From contig MU859223.1 of NCBI GenBank assembly GCA_033297205.1, positions 1 to 64,000 on the forward strand: DNA of 64,000 nt. The letters are read 5' to 3'. This document shows, one piece after another, positions 56,601-64,000 of this stretch (position 1 is its first letter; the number at the start of each line of letters is the position of its first letter). Position numbers and translations under genes: made by a program. The DNA comes from Pseudoneurospora amorphoporcata (lineage: Eukaryota > Ascomycota > Sordariomycetes > Sordariales > Sordariaceae). The notes under the pieces were generated by a model. The model saw only the letters and a list, made by a program, of their open reading frames with translations, was not told the DNA's origin and did not search any database.

Positions 56601-58138
56601 TCACTTCTCAACATCAAAACCTCCTGCCCCGGACCCCGAACCCCGGACCCCGCCCTCCCCATCCAACTCCTGCCTCTCCCACGTCCTCCTCTTGCCCCTG
56701 GCCTCTTCATCAACAGCCCTCGCCCTCGCCGTCGCTACCGCATCCAATTCCACCCTCGGATCAGCAAAGTTCTCGCTAGGATGTCTCGCAGTCCTTGCTC
56801 TCGCGGTATGAATGGCGTCCAGTTCTGCCTTTGACTCACATGCAGGCCGGTCGTTATGGGCGGCGATTTCGATTTCGGGTACTACTTTGGACGCTGCTGG
56901 TAATGGTAATGGTTGCTGGGGTTGGGGCTGTTGGATAGACGGATTTTGACCTTGACCTTGACCCTTCTCGTTGTTGTAATAAGTGATTATGTCTAACTCC
57001 TCAGCGAGTCGCAGTTCCTCCTGATCCTGGTCGCGACGCTGCTCTTGTGCTCTTTTCCTTCGACGGTACCAGCGGATCCCGAAGCAACCACCTGCCAGGA
57101 AAAGCAGCAGTGGGATGCCCACGCTCAAGACGACGATTAACACGACGTTTCGTCCTGTTGGTGGTGTCAAGCCAGAACTCGATTTCGATCCCGATCCGGT
57201 GCTGATCTGATCTGTTGACTCTGAGCTTGGTGGTGGTGAAGTAGAAATAGAAATAGCCGTTGAGGCCGCCGTTGTCCTTGGCGCGGTATTCCCACTTCCT
57301 GTCTCGCTTTCAGTGTTCATGTTCCTATCCGTGCCGCCGCTCATAATATTCCTCCGGTCGCGTTCCTGCCAAACCAATTGCACGGCGGGGGCTTGGCTCG
57401 TCGCGGTGGCGATAAGGGGCGGATCGAATACCGGGCAGCGAGGCAGACACTTTGCGAAATCGGCATTGGTGACGATGGCGGAGTACATGTACGGGGAACT
57501 TGTTGATCCTTCTCCCTCTCCCTCAAAGTTGGTCTCACAACCCCAAGCTCGGTAGGTGCCTGCTTCCATCCTAGAGTAACACATGGGCGCGACGAGTCTA
57601 GTTGGCTCAGGTGGGTAGGTCAATTCTAGATTGAAGCCGCTGATTTTGGGTGCATATTAGTCCCTAGTTATTTAAAAGTCGAAAGAAAGAACCGGTTTGC
57701 AAAGGCTTTGCCCTTATCCATATTTTCACATGTCAATCAATGTTTCCACCGACATACATACCTCGGACAACAAAACCCAGCCGTCTCCCCTGCTTCCAAA
57801 ACGTTGACAATATTTCCAACAACATCATCTTTCTCAATCTGCCCGTAGCTAATGGTAGGACCTGCCGTCGTCCATCCACTTGGGCAAGCTAAGCCAGGCG
57901 AGAAGAATCCCCATGGCAATTCGACGTCGGATATAGCATTCGAGGCTTGTGGGAGACAGGATGCGCGCGGTATGCCCAGGCAGTCCTCAGCATAAGCTCT
58001 ACACGTATTGCCGCGCTTTTCGCCCCCCGCCAACTCGTAACATTGTGTACACTCGGGCGGAGGCGTAAAGGTTGTCGTTAATGGCCCGAGAACGGAGCGT
58101 GTAAAGGAGGCGACATTCGGAGTCGATGTTGCTGGCAT
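56601..58138 (-). CDS. Single-pass membrane protein with Cys-rich extracellular region
   Basis: Two exons close in frame: 58138-57762 and 57639-56601 (471 aa), with an intron at 57640-57761 (donor GTATGT, acceptor TCAG). The first ATG is 58138; no classical signal peptide is visible. A Cys-rich region (ECTQCYEL, CRAYAEDCLG, GFCCPSGF) covers about residues 20-140. A Ser/Thr-rich region leads to one strong membrane segment (VVLIVVLSVGIPLLLFLAGG, about 275-295), followed by a basic stop-transfer RWYRRRKR and a cytosolic tail with Gln/Pro-rich and Ala/Arg-rich repeats. I know the layout from many fungal surface proteins with unknown function, similar in outline to wall sensors, but without a WSC domain. 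Confidence 0.8.
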
Positions 58139-59266
58139 AATTGTCAGTTTTGGTGTTTTTGGTGGAGGAAGAGGAATCACCTCACACTGGCCATGCCATC
58201 ACTAGGGCGATCCCTTTCCTATAAGACTTTTTCTTTCAAGGCATAGCCATGGGTGAGAAGACAAAAAGGCATTGCTGGTACAGTAGTATTGTCAGTTTCC
58301 GTTTCTATAACGGGCTGCCACGTCCTCGACCACCCCGGTTAGTGCGGACCCAAGGGTATGGTTCATGATGGCCAAGGTCTATCCAACTGCCTATTTCGGT
58401 TTCGCGTATGGTCCGCGTTATGGTCTGTTGGTGACGGCGTTGAAGGGTGTGCATATTTAGCATTTTCTTCTTGCATGTGCTGTGAGGAAAATTTCGAGTG
58501 TCTCCGGGTGTTTATGTGTGTTCCCGTGAGGCACCGAGGAGGAGCAGCGCCACCACCACCCGAGAACTCGAATTGTTCAAACTGGGTGTCGGATCTGCAA
58601 GGAATTGTCAGCTGAACATTGAATCGCAATCCATTGGGAACAAGAATGAGGATGGGGAGATATGCGAAATCGATTGTTGACTTTGAGAATTCGACGCCGA
58701 TGTTGTTGATGATGGTGACGGGAAAGTTGAATTTGGAAGAAGAAAGCAGGAATTCCAGAAAAGGAAGTTCAAACTCTCCCAGGCTGCAACTTATCTCGTG
58801 GTTGTTCCTTCATTACTGCGAGTTTCACAAGACCGCCCGTTTCCACCGCCATATAGGGCAATCTCTTCCTCTGCATGAATGCACGAGCGAGAAACAAAAT
58901 CTTTCAAACGCCTCAAAAGCCTCAAACCCGAAACTTCGAAGAAAAGATAAATCAATTACCAAACGCTACTAACACAGTGGTATCACAACTAATTCAGCCA
59001 ACTCGAACTATCAACCATCACCCATTATTGTTCCTCCACTTCGCTCCCTGCTCCACGTCGCTATCTTTCAACGCTGTGCTGTGTCCGTAAACAGTAAACA
59101 GAAAAACAGCCAAGTATCAACGAGCAAAGCAAAACCAACAACATACTCAGTCAGGTATCGGGATATCAAAAGCAAGGAAATCAAAAAAAGAAAAAAAAAA
59201 AAAGAAAAAGAAAAAAAGGCAAACACACCCCTTCGCCAAAACCCACGCTTAACCTTAACAATAAGA
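58139..59266. other. Intergenic region, no gene seen
   Basis: About 1.1 kb. The left half is the upstream region of the membrane-protein gene. The right half, with A-rich stretches near 59190-59216, is downstream of the lipase-like gene. Confidence 0.55.
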
Positions 59267-62200
59267 TCAAGCACCATTAAGCTTCGGCTCACTAGCCGTA
59301 GGGACAGTAGGAGTAGGAGCACCGCTACTACTCATAAACTCATCAGCAGTAACGAACCGATCCAACCCGGGTCTGCTCCCAAGGGTACCCGGCGTGCCGG
59401 GAGTAAGAGGTGTAGGCAGCGACATGCCTATTCCCCTCGTAGCATCCAGTGGTTGGGTAGCATAATTCCTGACTTCGACTTCCTGGGGGACGATGCGTGC
59501 TTCTTCTCCCTTACTAGCCTCCTGTTGGTTGCCATTGACCATCACCTCGTGCTTAAGTGCACTCCCTCCGGTTGGTTGTTTTCCGGCTTGTGAAATCTCG
59601 GCTGACTGGTCGTCAACTTCAGCAGAGGTGAAATCATCAGCGCCGGGCATCAAGGAAAGGTTATCCCTCGACGCCGCAGCACTGGCACTGGTACCAGGCG
59701 GACTTTGCAAAATACTCGTCGTACCCGCAGTCATTCTACTCCTGCCGCTCTGTAAAGTGATCATACTGGCCGTTTCGGCCTTCTTGCCCAGACTGAACGG
59801 GGTCGCCAGCCCATCGACAATCGGCCTCTTCCCCGTCGCTCCGACCTCCGGGGCCTCATGATGCTGCTCCTCCAGCTCGCCCTTCCTGTAAGCCAGAATC
59901 TCGTCGATATGTGACCTCTCGTGGTCTTCTCCTTCATGCGGCCCCGTCTGGCCCTTATCCGAAACGCTCTTGTATCTGGACCCAGAGAGGCCGGACGGTC
60001 TGGTGCTGAGACCCGGGCGGTCAACACCAGCGGCCGTCTTGCCTTGAACGCCGGTACCTTTCTGGTTTTCGATATCGGTGTAGCTCCTAGCGCCCTCACC
60101 GCCGTCAGCGCCCTGGACGGCTTTGGTGGAAGCTTCCCGGTCTGCAGCGCGGTCGGCCTTTTCCCCACGCGCCATAGTCATCTTGTCGTGCTTGCTGCCC
60201 CATACACCCCAGAGACTGAGACCCCAACTCGTCTTCTCCTTCTTCTGGTCCTTCTCGCGGTGGCCGATCTTTCTACGGCCTGCGAGTGCTGAGGGAGGGG
60301 GGACGTCACCGCCGGGAAAGACTTCGTAGCCACCTTCGCGCATGTCTTTGATTCTCTGCTTGTGGACCTTGGACTTGGTGGAAGCGAACCGGGAATCGAA
60401 TTTCCTCTTGTGGGCAAGCCACTTGCGCACAGGACCAGCTTTGATTTGGCCAATGGCATTTCGGTCCATACAGCATGCGGGAAGGTCGGAGTGTTCAGAG
60501 AGAGGCAGGATCAGACCGGTGGTGGTGACGCGTTGTCGGATCATGTGCTGGTGGAAGGGCGGGAGGGGGTCGCCTGCTTTGCCGACTGCATTGGCTTCGT
60601 TTTCTAGTTCGGCAACCGTCTTGGCTCTCTTGTTCTTGGGCCTTTTGGTCTTTTTCTTGGGCTTCTGCTTGGGTTCCACGTTCGGCTCAGTTGGGTCAAC
60701 GGCGGGCGAAGGGATGTCCTCGTCAGATTCATCCCCGCCCTCGTGGCCGGAGATAACAGAGACATCGTCATCATCGAGAATATCGATATCCCTCCGCTGA
60801 GCGCGGGCCAGTGCCCACGCGCCGAATTGGGCGATAGCTCGATATTGGTATTTCGCTGGCCGTGTGAAACTCAAAGTAGTAGCCACATGGCATAGGTCAT
60901 CCCAAACTTGGAGCTGGACGTCGGTTGGTGGGTATTGCTTCAGTTGAGCCCAGGCGGGGTCGTCCATCATAGCCTCGGGAGGAAGATATTTCTCGGGGTG
61001 GGCACACTTATGGGCAAGGTAAATTTGTTCGTCGCGCAAGATCTCGCCCCCGCCGGTCATAATCAGCAGAGGTGGAAGACCGCCAAGGGTAGGTTGCAGA
61101 ACCGGGCTGACCAAGGGGTGGTTGATCATCTCGTTGGTGGTGTACATCTGGATCTGTTCCTTGATGTCGATCTGTTGGCCGTCAATCATAAGTGACAAGC
61201 GGGTAGGCTTGTCGATAACGTCGCCAATGGTGGGAATGCCGCTGTTGGAATCCGAACTGTCCTCCTTCACGCCGTCACCCTTCTTTTGCTCAACAGCAAT
61301 CTTCTTGAGCTCCTCCATCTCATCCTCATCAGGTGGCGGCCATGCCCTAGACGGTCTGTGATGGAACCCAGAGGGCGGAACATAGTCCAATGGACAATCT
61401 CCCGCAACACTGGGAAACGAATGCGTGAGATCAACCCAGGGACTAATCAAAACCGCGCCGGCTGGCAATGGGATGCCCTGATCTCTCAGAATCACCAACA
61501 ACGACACCACCATGCCGCCGCCTGCCGAATCACCTGCCAAGATAATGGTCTTTGGCTCATACTGCGTCAGCAAGTACAGATACGCAGCCAGACAGTCCTG
61601 CAATCCACACGGGAAAGGGAACTGCGGCGCCAGTCTATACTTGGGCGCAAACGCTCTGGCCCTCAGCTTTCGCGCATGTCTCTGAATCATGAAGCGGTGC
61701 TCATTGACACTACCAAAGAAGAACGCGCCTCCATGAACATACAACATAACGCGATTGCCCGGGTCCGCGTTTTTCTTGCGCTCTTCGTAGTCGGCCTTCA
61801 TCTCGATCCATTCAGCCATCATGGGGCTCTTGGGTTTGCGCCATTGCCACCAGTCGCGGCCGCCGACACGCTTGATACCTTGGGGGCCGAGCTGTTCGTG
61901 GAGAAGGTTGGCGGCGTAGGAGAGTTTATCTTTGGGGATTTCGACCTCGTCGACGCGAACCCAGGAAGGATGAGGGACCCATTGGCCGGTGAAGGCTTGG
62001 AGTTCTTCGACTGGACGGGAGGATGCGAAGGCGAGGAAGGATCGGATGAGGTGGAGGCCTTCGTCGTAGGAGAGTTGCTCGGTGGGTTTTTGGCGGACTC
62101 CTTTGTGGTTGAGGTACTGTTGATGGGTGTGTTAGCGAGCGATCATCTGTGGATTGTTTTGGTAACGAAAGAAGATTTAAGTGGATGATAGAGGAAGAAG

Positions 62201-62283
62201 GGATGAATTACATGACTGAAGAGGGTGGAGACGACTGTTGGCGTGACGGCCATGCCAATCGTCGCCGTGTTGAGAGGAGGCAT
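59267..62283 (-). CDS. HSL-family alpha/beta hydrolase (lipase/esterase) with long C-terminal extension
   Basis: Two exons close in frame: 62283-62212 (24 codons) and 62116-59267, with an intron at 62117-62211 (donor GTAATT, acceptor AACAG); 973 aa. Hormone-sensitive-lipase motifs: VMLYVHGGAFFFGS (His about 152, oxyanion loop) and GDSAGG (nucleophile Ser about 221). The acidic residue lies in EILRDE and the catalytic His probably in WDDLCHV. A charged insertion sits between Ser and the acid residue. After about residue 480 come nearly 500 residues of extension, including basic Lys-rich stretches and a conserved-looking block (AIGQIKAGPVRKWLAHKRKF). The rest is mostly disordered. The family hydrolyses short or medium acyl esters. 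Substrate unknown. It is divergent from the RING gene. Confidence 0.88.
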
Positions 62284-63384
62284 CTTTGCTCTCTGCTTAC
62301 TCTCGCCCTAATGAATGACAGTCAATGAATGGTGGTTTATGTTTTCTTTGAAAGGGAAAAGAGAGAGCACGGCCCAAGATAGATTAAATATCAGTCAAGG
62401 CCTAAGCCAAGGGATCAGGCTTTGAAACGGGCTTCAAGGGGCTGGGCCTGCCACTGTAAAGGGATTGGCTGGTGTGATTGCTGGTACCTGAAAGGAGACG
62501 GGACAGGTACCTGGAGCGCTGTCCGGGAGTGTCAACCACACCCATGGGGGACATGATGTCATTCCCGTCCATTCAGAGAAATAACCAACAACAGGAAAAG
62601 TACCTCTCGGGGACATGTTTGGTTCCGAGTTGAGTGTAATCACATCTTGCCGCGTTGTGGATTAGTGGTACGACATTTGTACGGTATTACGGCAGTCAAG
62701 TAACACAAAAAGGGAAAAAGAGTAACTCCAATATTGGATCAAACGCCGCCGAGAAATCGTGAAATGACGATGTCTTCTGAAAGGGAGCGCTAGTCGGCAC
62801 TTGCAGCGCCCAGAGTTGGAAAAAAGTCCAGGATCGTTATGGTAGGCAAAAGGCTTGTCCCCGCCCCTTATGCTGCCAGGCTGGGGTGCATAATGATGTG
62901 AGGGCACGGGCCACCTGACACATCTCCCGTCAAAGTGACAGGCGCCATTCCACGTGCGTCCATGTCTTTTTAGTGGATGCTTCCAGGGGACCAAAGCCCC
63001 GCGTCACCTCGAGCTGCCTGCCACGCCGAAGCTATTCCCAGCACGAGTCCAGACTTTAGGTTTATTTCTATCATCTTTCACCAAAGTAAAAAATACGTAT
63101 ATACACACCGTTCAACTTTCCACTTGCGACACTGGTACTCTCCGTCTTTTCTCGGTCGTCGCGCATTAAGTATCCTCTTGTCTTCCTCGACCGAACCAAC
63201 CTTCCAAGCTCCAACAGCCTTGCGTCGGTGTCACCTCAACACCCCGCATACCTACTCCAACTTCCAGAGCTGAACACGGGCAGCTTCGTTCGATCTTCAA
63301 CCATTACACCTCGAGTCCCGAGTCGATATTCCCTAGAAACAATCGCATATCCAGCATCAGCTTCGGCGTATATCTCAAATCAAA
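62284..63384. other. Intergenic region between divergent hydrolase and RING genes
   Basis: About 1.1 kb between two divergent starts, so it holds both promoters. No coding region supported. A pyrimidine-rich leader precedes the RING gene from about 63100. Confidence 0.55.
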
Positions 63385-64000
63385 ATGGCGACCCAATACG
63401 AAGGTACGCCCTCTCATCTCCCATCTCCCATCTCCCATCTATCATCTCCCCCTCTTCCCCTTCATCTCCCCAAAGCTCTCCTCCTCCTCACAGCGCATCA
63501 CTAACCCCTCTCCTCCCTCCCCTTTGCCTCAACAGTCGAACACAACATCAAACCGTCCTCCACCGCCGGCCCCCGCCGCCGCAAAGTCGACATGTCAACC
63601 TTCACCTCGCACCTAGATAGCATCAGCCCCGAGTCATCCACCTCTTCTTATCATCACAACAACCCCCACGCAACCGCCAACCCCGTCGACCTAGCCGCCG
63701 TCTACCGCCTCCTGCAAGACCAAATGGGGGTACTCGCCTCTTCGGCGCCCACGGACGAAAACCGCAACTTCCTCGAGTCGTTGGTCGAATCCCTGCAAGA
63801 GGACGTCCTCCATCCGCCGACCAAAATCGAGGGTGTCTCGCAGGAGTTTCTGGACGGGTTGGATCGTGTGGATAGGAAAAAGCTGAAGGAGGATGAGCAG
63901 TGCCCGATTTGCGCGGAGAGGTATCTGGATGATCAGTATTGTCTCGTGGTGGAGCTGCCGTGTCATCATTCCCATCGGTTTGATTTGGAGTGTGTGGGGC
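63385..64000 (+). CDS. RING-finger protein, 3' part beyond the window
   Basis: The first exon is 19 nt (63385-63403, MATQYE), followed by an intron at 63404-63535 (donor GTACGC, acceptor AACAG) and an open frame to the window end. The second exon begins VEHNIK. A Ser/His-rich region and a helical stretch (LEEDVL-like, about 60-110) follow. A RING-type motif then starts with CPICAERY and continues C..H..H..FDLEC (about 125-160), cut by the window edge. C-x2-C-x12-C-x-H-x3-H-x4-C fits a RING-H2 ubiquitin ligase. The remainder of the domain and the stop codon are not visible. Confidence 0.82.

Overview
The window is nuclear DNA of a filamentous ascomycete, most likely a sordariomycete of the Neurospora/Sordaria type. 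The basis is short GT..AG introns with CTAAC/CTAAT-like branch sites and GTAAGT/GTATGT/GTGAGT donors, typical fungal protein families, and intergenic DNA full of TAGG/GTAC tetranucleotide motifs, long A/T homopolymers and microsatellites. The genus is an inference from style, not from a search.

Layout. 0-5 kb: large secreted GH81 beta-1,3-glucanase (-). 8-10 kb: vacuolar Ca2+/H+ exchanger (-). 12.5-21.7 kb is the accessory-looking part: a HeLo-domain protein with a degenerate kinase fold (-), divergent from a patatin-like phospholipase (+), then a secreted CBM18/tandem-CFEM protein whose first exon looks broken (+), then an unrecognised 303-aa protein (-). 23.5 kb: FAD-dependent DHCR24-like oxidoreductase (+). 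26.9-29.8 kb: KHA1-type K+/H+ antiporter (+). 31.8-33.6 kb: seven-exon SR-type RNA-binding protein with a 6-nt microexon (+). 34.8-37.1 kb: DEAD-box helicase Dbp9 (+). 38.1-39.4 kb: Rcd1/CNOT9 subunit of CCR4-NOT (+). 43-45 kb: secreted GH47 alpha-mannosidase with a poly-serine tail (-). 47.3-48.5 kb: ERCC1/Rad10 repair nuclease subunit (-). 49.3-50.8 kb: unrecognised Ser/Pro-rich protein (-). 52.5-53.9 kb: L-galactonate dehydratase of D-galacturonate catabolism (+), tail to tail with a small cytidine-deaminase-fold protein (-). 54.8-55.9 kb: DNAJC9-like J protein (+). 56.6-58.1 kb: single-pass membrane protein (-). 59.3-62.3 kb: HSL-family alpha/beta hydrolase with a long tail (-). 63.4 kb to the end: start of a RING-finger protein (+).

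Most of the window is ordinary housekeeping (RNA processing, ribosome biogenesis, repair, ion transport, polysaccharide metabolism) with no operon-like logic. The best candidate for an undescribed system is the divergent HeLo-pseudokinase/patatin pair at 12.5-19 kb. It combines a fungal cell-death executor fold, a kinase domain that appears catalytically dead (as in metazoan MLKL) and a phospholipase type used in fungal allorecognition. Exon coordinates were read by eye from splice signals and reading frame; most multi-exon models close exactly in frame.
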